Positions 17,930 through 23,790 of a DNA stretch of 30,764 nt are shown one piece after another; positions within the stretch are counted from its first letter, which is position 1, and each line of letters begins with the position of its first letter. The notes under the pieces were generated by a model that saw nothing but the letters and a program-made list of their open reading frames with translations, made no database searches and had not been told where the DNA came from. The position numbers and the translations under genes are program-made. This DNA is from a virus, in IMG/VR virus record IMGVR_UViG_3300048919_000409, positions 1-30,764 of that record; one strand, written 5' to 3'.

Positions 17930-18004
17930 CTAGAGAGTGCGCCGCGCGAGCGCGATCACGAGCAGCACGAGGATGATGACGATGAGAATCCAGACGATGG
18001 TCAT
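17930..18004 (-). CDS. 24-residue single-span membrane peptide
   Basis: A very short gene: ATG at 18004, TAG at 17930-17932. It has the best ribosome binding site of its region: AGGAGG five bases before the ATG. The peptide starts MTIVWILIVIILVLLVIALA and ends RRTL, so it is one hydrophobic helix of about 19 residues with a positively charged C-terminal end, expected to sit in the inner membrane. It lies 15 bases after the stop of the Cys-rich protein. The size is below most gene finders' limits. Possible roles are a small holin-like or superinfection-related peptide; there is no evidence for either. The strong Shine-Dalgarno sequence and clean hydrophobic pattern make real translation likely. 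Confidence 0.7.
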   Translation of the reverse strand: MTIVWILIVIILVLLVIALARRTL

Positions 18005-18019
18005 GGCCGCCTCCTACCC

Positions 18020-18667
18020 TCAGCAGGGCACGAGGAATCCGCCCCGGAGGAAGCCGTGCCAATCCTCGGTGGCGATCGAGCCCGCGCCCGCCTGGCAGGT
18101 CGAGCGACCGGGCTCGGGCACCTTGTCCACGGTCAGCTTGGGCGCCTCGCCGTGGCAGCACCAACAGTCGTGATCCTCGCCCTTGCGCGTGCAGTTCGAG
18201 GCCTCGCTCCCGATGTGCCAGGTCCGGGTACGCCCGTCAGGGCTGCCACCGGGGAGCACCACGGTCCAGGCCGGCCCGTTGCCGTTGACCGAGCCCCAGC
18301 CGCGCATCCAGAAGGCGTCGAACATCGCGCCCGCCGGCGCGTCGCGGAGGATCATCTCGCGGCCGTCGCCGGCGACCCAGATCGTTTCGGTGTGGATCTG
18401 GCGCTCCTCGTCGTCGGGGAAGACGAAGCCGCACTCGTTGCAGGTCGTGGGCCAGCGCGGGTCGTCGTCGGGGATCTCGGGCGTGGTCACGTCGAAGGTG
18501 CCGTCCTCGGCGATCCGGCAGGGCGCCTCGGCCGCCAGCCGCACCATCGCGTTGTGGTAGCCGTAGCTCCCCGGACACGACTGGCCCTCGTCGTCGTGCA
18601 GGAACCGACGCAGCCAGACGCGGGCGCGATCGCTCGGGGCGATGAGGAAGCACTCGACCCCGGTCAC
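18020..18667 (-). CDS. Cys-rich conserved-looking hypothetical protein
   Basis: A 215-residue protein; GTG 18667 overlaps the preceding stop by four bases (GTGA). The N-terminal part contains HDDEGQSCPGSYGYHNAMV. A CNECGFVF segment near residue 92 and a HDCWCCHGE segment near residue 172 suggest one or two metal-binding knuckles. The C-terminal part reads STCQAGAGSIATEDWHGFLR followed by a Gly-rich strand, a layout I have seen in hypothetical proteins of actinobacterial phages. The preceding gene ends with a similar 'CFHGFLHHGAW' segment, so the two may share a small beta-domain. It lies among connector genes but need not be structural; the function is unknown. Confidence 0.72.
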   Translation of the reverse strand: MTGVECFLIAPSDRARVWLRRFLHDDEGQSCPGSYGYHNAMVRLAAEAPCRIAEDGTFDVTTPEIPDDDPRWPTTCNECGFVFPDDEERQIHTETIWVAGDGREMILRDAPAGAMFDAFWMRGWGSVNGNGPAWTVVLPGGSPDGRTRTWHIGSEASNCTRKGEDHDCWCCHGEAPKLTVDKVPEPGRSTCQAGAGSIATEDWHGFLRGGFLVPC

Positions 18668-18996
18668 GCGAACCGCGCGCCGATCGAGTCGTCCAGGATC
18701 TCCCAGGCGCCGTGGTGCAGGAAGCCGTGGAAGCAGCGGGGCTCCAGGCCCTCGTTCCACTGCGACCGGATCGACGGCTCGACGTGGACGATGCCGTCGG
18801 CGTCCTCGGTGATCTGCCAGCGGGGCTCCAGCTCGGCCGCGGGGCCGTTGATCCGGTTCCACTTGTGCGAGGGGAAGCCGGGCATGGCGAACCAGAGCGA
18901 GAAGATCCCGCCGTCGGCGTTGTAGTTGAGGCAGTAGTCGCCGGGCCTCTGGAGGTGGTTCACGTCGGCGACGCGGCGCCCTTGCACGGTCTTCAT
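18664..18996 (-). CDS. Hypothetical protein with a HGFL motif
   Basis: A 110-residue protein; ATG 18996 overlaps the preceding stop (ATGA). It reads as a compact beta-domain: GDYCLNYNADGGIFSLWFAM, then RWQITEDADGIVHVEPSIRS and LEPRCFHGFLHHGAWEILD. The 'PSI ... C-x-HGFL-x2-G' ending resembles the end of the next gene product, 'GSI ... WHGFL-x-GG'. Start and stop overlaps on both sides suggest coupled translation. No enzyme motif is visible. Confidence 0.7.
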   Translation of the reverse strand: MKTVQGRRVADVNHLQRPGDYCLNYNADGGIFSLWFAMPGFPSHKWNRINGPAAELEPRWQITEDADGIVHVEPSIRSQWNEGLEPRCFHGFLHHGAWEILDDSIGARFA

Positions 18997-19238
18997 GCGC
19001 CCACCGGCCGATCGGGGTGCAGCCCCAGCATCTCGGCGACCCACTGCGGCCGCGGCGACTGGGTGAGCGCGGCGAGCGCCAGGTCGAAGTCGCCGCCGAC
19101 GTGCTCGACCACGGCGTTGACGTTCGTGACGCTGATGTCGGTCGGCAGCTCGGCCCGCTGACGAAGTTCCGTGACCTGGCCCATGTTCCACCTAGTCCGC
19201 GGCCCCTTGTCGAGCACGTCGTCCAACTTGGCGGGCAT
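18993..19238 (-). CDS. Small hypothetical protein in the connector region
   Basis: An 81-residue, helical, soluble protein. The ATG at 19238 overlaps the previous stop (TGATG) and its own stop overlaps the next start (ATGA). The sequence has PTDISVTNVNAVVEHVGGDF near residue 32, then DLALAALTQSPRPQWVAEML. No membrane segment or Cys is present. It is unrecognised, but tight overlaps and open frame in a coding-dense region make it a real gene. Confidence 0.62.
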   Translation of the reverse strand: MPAKLDDVLDKGPRTRWNMGQVTELRQRAELPTDISVTNVNAVVEHVGGDFDLALAALTQSPRPQWVAEMLGLHPDRPVGA

Positions 19239-19465
19239 CAGCGGCGCCCCAGACGGCCGTATGGCTTGGGTCGCCGTTCGCCCTCAGCGATCGCCTGGCC
19301 GCCGAGCGATTCCCGAGCAGCGATGCCGCGGGTCTTGGCGGCGTCGTAGGCCACGTGCTCGGCGTCCGAGCCGTGGTCGAGCGGTTCCGTCGCCGAGCCC
19401 GCGATGCCGTCCTCGAAGCCGCGGCGCCGGGCTTCCTCCAGCGCCAGGCGCTTCCGTAGGAACAT
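19238..19465 (-). CDS. Small hypothetical protein in the connector region
   Basis: A 75-residue protein. The N-terminus is a basic helix (MFLRKRLALEEARRRGFEDG) and the rest is charged and Gly-rich, ending RPKPYGRLGRR. ATG 19465 overlaps the stop of the preceding gene (TGATG). The middle, HVAYDAAKTRGIAARESLGG, looks helical. It could bind nucleic acid or a virion partner through its basic ends, but that is only composition. I recognise no family. Confidence 0.6.
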   Translation of the reverse strand: MFLRKRLALEEARRRGFEDGIAGSATEPLDHGSDAEHVAYDAAKTRGIAARESLGGQAIAEGERRPKPYGRLGRR

Positions 19466-19905
19466 CAGTCGAGCACCCGTTTCAGCGTGGCTTCGTAGCC
19501 GAGCACTTCGCCGGGCGGCTGGTAGGCCGCGGGGTCGCCTTCGACCTGGAAGAGCACGCCGGGGATCTCCTCGCCGTTGACGGGGACCGTCTGGCCGGCG
19601 CCGCCGAGCACGTCCCAGAGATCGTCGTCGTCTTCGGGGTCCACGATCACTTCGTCCTCGTTTTTGAGGCTGACCCGCGTGCCGTCGTCACGTTCGGTCT
19701 CGTAGATGATCGTCGGGTCTTCGAGCTTGCGGCCGCCGACCGGAGTGCGTTCGGTGGCGGCGCCGTGGCCCTGCATGTAGAAGCAGTCGAAGGACGCCGA
19801 CAGCACCCGTTTCTCGTCGGGCTCGCCCTCGATCCACGTGTCGGGGTCGCCCTGCACCGTCGAGACGATCCGCGCCGAGTGGACGGTGATGTCCCCGAGC
19901 GGCAT
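19465..19905 (-). CDS. Head-closure-like or connector-region protein, function uncertain
   Basis: A 146-residue acidic protein, rich in beta strands, with an ATG at 19905 three bases after the stop of the putative adaptor gene. Segments include DITVHSARIVSTVQGDPDTW at the N-terminus, LEDPTIIYETERDDGTRVSL near residue 61, DEVIVDPEDDDDLWDVLGG, and a final strand GEVLGYEATLKRVL. The small-barrel look and the place after an adaptor-like protein fit a head-closure (stopper) protein, but such proteins vary greatly and I cannot confirm it. The 17525-17896 product is a competing candidate for that role. Confidence 0.6.
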   Translation of the reverse strand: MPLGDITVHSARIVSTVQGDPDTWIEGEPDEKRVLSASFDCFYMQGHGAATERTPVGGRKLEDPTIIYETERDDGTRVSLKNEDEVIVDPEDDDDLWDVLGGAGQTVPVNGEEIPGVLFQVEGDPAAYQPPGEVLGYEATLKRVLD

Positions 19906-19908
19906 CGA

Positions 19909-20451
19909 CTACCAGCCGGGCCAGCCGGCGCGCGGCGTGTAGTTGGGCCGGTTGCCGTACTCGAAGGCGACCAGGCCACCCTCTCCGGTGGGGAAGTCCT
20001 CCGGGTCCCAGAACGAGAGCCAGTAGAGGCGTTTGGCGTCGGTGCAGAGCGCCCACAGCAGCTCGGCCAGGCGCGGGTCGGGATCGAGCTGTTTCGCCGC
20101 CTGCGCCTGCTGCGGGCCGAAGTAGGACTCGGAGTAGGAGCCGGCCGAGAAGCTGGCGAGGTTGCCGCGGGTGAGCGACTGCCGCCGGCCCTTCACCGTC
20201 CTGATCGCCGAGTCGAACTGGTCGGTCTTCATCGCGATCGTCAGGATCGCCAGCGGGTCGAGGTAGTCGGGCACGTCTTCGGCGCCCTGTTCGCTGCCGC
20301 CGCCGATGATGCGCCCGGTGAGCGAGCCCACGAGCGGGCCGGTCACCGCGGCGAGCGCCGCCAGTTCCGCGTTGTGCTCGGAGTCGTCGGGGTAGTGCTG
20401 GCGAAGCGAGGCGGAGACGGCGCGGAGCTGTTCTGGCGTGGGGATGTCCAC
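19909..20451 (-). CDS. Head-to-tail adaptor-like connector protein (probable)
   Basis: A 180-residue protein, mostly helical. The N-terminal region (MDIPTPEQLRAVSASLRQHY) and GPLVGSLTGRIIGG near residue 38 fit the helical adaptor family (HK97 gp6, SPP1 gp15), which commonly begins with 'tpe.lra' helices and packs under the portal. Later, KTDQFDSAIRTVKGRRQSLT and AGSYSESYFGPQQAQAAKQL match the usual 'sdgs.Sysy' feature of actinobacterial phage adaptors. The C-terminus is aromatic. The GTG at 20451 has no Shine-Dalgarno sequence; a TACGAT hexamer ends 7 bases before it. Confidence 0.7.
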   Translation of the reverse strand: MDIPTPEQLRAVSASLRQHYPDDSEHNAELAALAAVTGPLVGSLTGRIIGGGSEQGAEDVPDYLDPLAILTIAMKTDQFDSAIRTVKGRRQSLTRGNLASFSAGSYSESYFGPQQAQAAKQLDPDPRLAELLWALCTDAKRLYWLSFWDPEDFPTGEGGLVAFEYGNRPNYTPRAGWPGW

Positions 20452-20458
20452 GGGGTCG

Positions 20459-20489
20459 ATCGTACGCGCTGGCGGGATCAGCGCCCGCC
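20459..20489 (-). promoter_or_regulatory. Promoter-like element before the adaptor-like gene
   Basis: GGCGGGCGC, 16 bases, TACGAT, then 7 bases to the GTG at 20451. TACGAT is a good bacterial -10 hexamer and is not part of a stop codon. The element fills the 49-base gap after the short coiled-coil gene. Confidence 0.5.
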
Positions 20490-20500
20490 GGGGCGGCGCT

Positions 20501-20698
20501 CTAGTCGAGCGTTTTCAGCTCGGCGGCGTAGGCCTTGGCCTTCGCCTGGGCGCGATCGAGGCTCTCCTGGATCGAGGCCTGCCACGCCTCGTCTTTGATC
20601 GCCTTCGCGGCTTTGAGATCGACTTCGAGCCCGTACTGCTCGTGCTCGACGCCGTCGATCCGGCCTTCGAGCACCGTCCGCTTCTGGGAGTCGTTCAT
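20501..20698 (-). CDS. Short coiled-coil protein
   Basis: A 65-residue protein with ATG at 20698. The whole protein is a charged helix (VLEGRIDGVEHEQYGLEVDL, then LDRAQAKAKAYAAELKTLD) with leucine and hydrophobic spacing that suggests a coiled coil or helical hairpin. It is free of Cys. The gene lies between the 358-residue acidic protein and the adaptor-like gene. A TACGCT hexamer ends 7 bases before the ATG and no Shine-Dalgarno sequence is visible. A scaffold or connector accessory role is possible but not shown. Confidence 0.65.
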   Translation of the reverse strand: MNDSQKRTVLEGRIDGVEHEQYGLEVDLKAAKAIKDEAWQASIQESLDRAQAKAKAYAAELKTLD

Positions 20699-20731
20699 GG
20701 GCGGCAGCGTAGCGCACCTGAACGACGACGA

Positions 20732-20747
20732 CCCCGCCGAAGCGGGG
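20732..20747 (-). terminator. Terminator-like hairpin with a UUCG loop
   Basis: On the minus strand CCCCGC-TTCG-GCGGGG forms a perfect six-pair stem with the very stable UUCG tetraloop. It lies in the 95-base gap after the 358-residue protein gene. No U-tract follows, so it may only slow polymerase or protect the 3' end of the capsid transcript. A second weak hairpin (GCCGC/GCGGC) lies at 20769-20784. Confidence 0.5.
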
Positions 20748-20793
20748 CCGTGTCGGGGATCACCGAAGGCCGCTCACGGGCGGCGAGTGAATG

Positions 20794-21870
20794 TCAGGAA
20801 GGGTCGCTCTCCTCGGCGGGCTTGTCGGGGCGCGTCTCCAGCTCGGCCGCGGCGGCCGCCTTGACGCTGTCCGCCCTTGCCCGCTCGGCGAGTGCGGCGA
20901 CGACCACGGTCGAGTAGTAGGGCAGCCCGGCCTTGAGCGTGTCCGCGTTGCCCTCGGGCAGCTCCACCTCGTCCAGGCTCTCGGGCCAGACGGCGCCGGT
21001 CTCGGCCTCGGCGGGCTGCGGCGCGGCCGCCAGCTCCTCGGCGTACTGCTCCGCCTCCTTCGCTTTCGCCTCGGCGGCAGCGCGGGCCTCCTCGGCCTCT
21101 TGGACCTGCTGCGCGGCGGCCACGTCACGTTCGTGGGCGACGATCAGCGAGTCGCGGACGGACTGGGGCATGACCAGCAGCTCGCCGGTCTCCTCGTCCA
21201 CCGGGTAGCCGGGGTCGCCGGGCGCGACGCCCTCGGGCAGCTCCACGAGGTTCTCCTCGGGCACCGGGGGCGCCTCGGGGTCCTCGCCGGGGATGCGGTC
21301 GTGGCGGAGATCGTCGTCGTGCTCGCCGGATGCGCCGGCGTGGACCTCACGAGCCAGGCGGGCGTTCTCCGCCCGCGCGTCCTCCAGGGCCTTGCGCAGG
21401 CTGCCGGCGTCGGACAGCTCGCCGGGCAGCTCGATCTTGCCTTCGCGCTGGGCCTGGTCGTACGCGGCGACCGACTTCGGGAAGGTGTTCGCGTTGTGGA
21501 GCACCGCGCAGCGGGCGGTGCGGCCGGAAGGGGTTTCGTACTGGATGATGACCATGCCGTCGAAGGCGTTGCCCTTCGCGGCACGCACCCGAGCGCCGAG
21601 GATGTTCTGCACGGCGCCGCGATCGCCGACCTCGCCGACGGCCTCCAGCGCCCGCTCGCGCACCTCGTCGGGATCGAGGAACTTCGAGCGCTGGCGGTGC
21701 TCCTCCCGCTGCATCGCGACCCGCAGGTCTTTCGGCATCTGCCGGGCGACCGCCTGGAGCAGGCCTTTCGCCTGGTTGTGGACGCCGAGATCCTTGACCA
21801 GTTCGCCGGCTTCGTCGGCACCTACGTCTTCGGGTGCGACTCGGAGCGGTGAGAGTCCTGCTGCGGGCAT
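20794..21870 (-). CDS. Acidic capsid-module protein of unknown function
   Basis: A 358-residue protein with a strong Shine-Dalgarno sequence (AGGAGG) before ATG 21870. Residues 1-130 form a folded domain (VHNQAKGLLQAVARQMPKDL, then DGMVIIQYETPSGRTARCAV). Residues 155-185 are a charged helix. Residues 185-240 are acidic and Pro-rich (PGEDPEAPPVPEENLVELPE). Residues 245-285 form a long Ala/Glu/Lys helix. The end contains LPEGNADTLKAGLPYYSTVV and another Ala-rich helix. It follows the major capsid protein and precedes the connectors. It has no membrane segment. It might be an internal head protein or a second scaffold-like factor; I do not recognise a family. Confidence 0.72.
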   Translation of the reverse strand: MPAAGLSPLRVAPEDVGADEAGELVKDLGVHNQAKGLLQAVARQMPKDLRVAMQREEHRQRSKFLDPDEVRERALEAVGEVGDRGAVQNILGARVRAAKGNAFDGMVIIQYETPSGRTARCAVLHNANTFPKSVAAYDQAQREGKIELPGELSDAGSLRKALEDARAENARLAREVHAGASGEHDDDLRHDRIPGEDPEAPPVPEENLVELPEGVAPGDPGYPVDEETGELLVMPQSVRDSLIVAHERDVAAAQQVQEAEEARAAAEAKAKEAEQYAEELAAAPQPAEAETGAVWPESLDEVELPEGNADTLKAGLPYYSTVVVAALAERARADSVKAAAAAELETRPDKPAEESDPS

Positions 21871-21884
21871 GTGGCGTCCTCCTA

Positions 21885-22991
21885 CTAGGGCTGGGCTTTG
21901 ACAGCGGCCAGCGGCTCGCCGACCGCGCCGCCGAAGACGTGACGGACCTTGAAGGGGATCTCGTCAAAGTCCATCTCGTACGGGTCGGATGCGCCGCCGC
22001 CGACACCCTTCATCCCTGGGTCTTTCAGGAAGATGTAGGGGTCCTTGCGGTTGCGCAGGAAGGAAGCGAGGAACGCGGGCCGGTCCTGCGCGTTGGCCAG
22101 GATCATGTAGTCGCCCGGCGTGTTCAGCCAGGGCTCGACCACGATCGCGTCCTCGGGCAGGATGCCGTTCAGCGGGTTCGAGCGCCCGGTGTAGAACTCG
22201 GCCGGGGAGCTGTCGGCGTCCTGGGTGACGCCGGTCTCGGTGGATCGGATCATGCGCAGGATCTTCGCCTTGAGCGACGGCTCGCGGACGATCACTTTGG
22301 CGGCTTCGACCAGGATCGGGATGTCGTCCCGATCGCGGCGCAGGCTCATCGTGTCGAGCATGGCCATGATGTTGTCCTCGGTCGGTTCCGCCGCGGCGCC
22401 CGTGAGCAGGTTTTCGCGTTCGGCCGAGAAGAAGGGTTTGCCGTCCGGGCTGTAGGTCGGGTTCGACTCCATGAGCGCGACCATCGCCTTGGCGACGTAC
22501 TCGGCCATAGATTTCCCCAGCTCCTGCGGGATGCCGTTCAGGATGCGGTTGGTTTCGTCGTTGATGACCAGCTCGAAGGTCACGCCGTAGATGCCGCCGT
22601 ACTTGCCGACGGCGTACGACGGGCCGCCCGCCTCCCAGGACCGCAGGCGCGGGTACTCGCCGTGCTCTTCGATCCCCTCGTAGCCGCGAATGGCGCCGAG
22701 TTCGGAGACGGTGTGCTCGCGGAAGTCCTGGGCGTTTTCTTCGCCCAGGTACTGGTCCCAGCGAGACGCCACGCCGCGGAACCGTTCGCGGACGCGGTGA
22801 CGGATCACCGACTGGAGGAAGAACGGGAAGTCCACGCGACCCTCGGGAGCGCCGTAGGTCTCCGCCAGCTCGCCGCCGTCCTCACCGAGGAAGGCCTCAA
22901 GCACTGCGGGATCTTTGCGGAAGTCCTCGAAGATGTCGAAGAGATCGAGGTGCTTGCCCCACTCCCCGTACCGGCCGCGTCGTCTTGCCAT
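21885..22991 (-). CDS. Major capsid protein (HK97 fold, Mu gpT-like)
   Basis: A 368-residue protein with ATG at 22991 and an upstream GAGGAG. The centre reads YGGIYGVTFELVINDETNRI then SMAEYVAKAMVALMESNPTY and GKPFFSAERENLLTG, a pattern typical of Mu gpT-like major head proteins and related HK97-fold capsids, in which a strand, spine helix and 'lf...H.N' region occur in this order. Downstream, PAEFYTGRSNPLNGILPEDA and TPGDYMILANAQDRPAFLAS are also family-like. It follows protease-scaffold and decoration genes, the normal place. It is expected to form the icosahedral shell. Confidence 0.88.
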   Translation of the reverse strand: MARRRGRYGEWGKHLDLFDIFEDFRKDPAVLEAFLGEDGGELAETYGAPEGRVDFPFFLQSVIRHRVRERFRGVASRWDQYLGEENAQDFREHTVSELGAIRGYEGIEEHGEYPRLRSWEAGGPSYAVGKYGGIYGVTFELVINDETNRILNGIPQELGKSMAEYVAKAMVALMESNPTYSPDGKPFFSAERENLLTGAAAEPTEDNIMAMLDTMSLRRDRDDIPILVEAAKVIVREPSLKAKILRMIRSTETGVTQDADSSPAEFYTGRSNPLNGILPEDAIVVEPWLNTPGDYMILANAQDRPAFLASFLRNRKDPYIFLKDPGMKGVGGGASDPYEMDFDEIPFKVRHVFGGAVGEPLAAVKAQP

Positions 22992-23016
22992 GAGCTGCTC
23001 GTTCTCCTCTAGGTCG

Positions 23017-23787
23017 TTAGGACGTGATGAAGGCGTGCCAGGCGTCGGTGTTGACGCGGGCTACGTGGGGGGTCCGGGTAGCGTCGATCTCGTCCACCAC
23101 ACCGAGGGGGAGTGCGGTGTCGGAGCTGCCAGCGCCGGCGGTCGTCGTCGTGATGGTCACGACGTGGTTGCCGCCGGTGAGGGCGGTGGAGTCCGCAGTG
23201 ATCGCGGGCACGTCCGTGTCGGCGAAGCGGCCGCCGAAGAGGACGACGTACGGGGTGGTCCCGAGTTCGTTGCCGGGGCCGCCGGTCACCGTCACGTCGC
23301 CGACGTTGATCGTCGCCAGCGCCTCAAGCGCCGCCTGCACTTCCGCGGCCGAGGCGTTGAATTTGATCGCCGTGGTCTGGGCGCCTTCCCAGGTCAGTTT
23401 GAACGTGCCGCCCGTGCCTTCGACTTTCAGCGACTGTTTCTCGTTGGCCGGGGCACCGCCGGTGCCGCCGCCGCCCGAGGTCAGGATCGCGTTGGTCGCG
23501 GCGTCGATCCAGAGCTTGTCGCCCTTGGACAGGTTGCCGAGCCCGAGCGTGCCGTCGAGCAGCAGCTCGTGGACGCCGCCCTGGAAGCCGACGCAGGTCT
23601 CGTTCGGCTGGATTTCGACGGCGGGCGCCGAGTCGGGCCGGACGAAGCGGTCGATCTGGCCGGTCTTGGTGAGCAGCAGAACCTTGTTGTCCACCACCGC
23701 GAAGCGGTTGGTGTGGATCGGCGTGGTGCCGTTGGCGCCACCGGGCCAGACGACCTCGATCCGCTTGCCTGGAGCGTCGTACGGCAT
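23017..23787 (-). CDS. Capsid decoration protein (DUF2190-like) with an inserted beta-domain
   Basis: A 256-residue protein with ATG at 23787 and a GGAGGG Shine-Dalgarno sequence. Residues 1-103 look like the first part of small capsid cement proteins (PGKRIEVVWPGGANGTTPIH, later GGVHELLLDGTLGLGNLSKG and DKLWIDAATNAIL). The matching end, LPLGVVDEIDATRTPHVARV, is only at 227-246. Between them, about residues 104-220, lies a different domain: GGTFKLTWEGAQTTAIKFNA, then AAEVQAALEALATINVGDVT and further beta strands. This 'GGTF.L...G.tT..i.fnAsa..vq.aLe' pattern occurs, often in tandem, on surface proteins of phages and bacteria. It probably stabilises the capsid and displays the extra domain on the outside. 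Confidence 0.75.
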   Translation of the reverse strand: MPYDAPGKRIEVVWPGGANGTTPIHTNRFAVVDNKVLLLTKTGQIDRFVRPDSAPAVEIQPNETCVGFQGGVHELLLDGTLGLGNLSKGDKLWIDAATNAILTSGGGGTGGAPANEKQSLKVEGTGGTFKLTWEGAQTTAIKFNASAAEVQAALEALATINVGDVTVTGGPGNELGTTPYVVLFGGRFADTDVPAITADSTALTGGNHVVTITTTTAGAGSSDTALPLGVVDEIDATRTPHVARVNTDAWHAFITS

Positions 23788-23790
23788 TGG

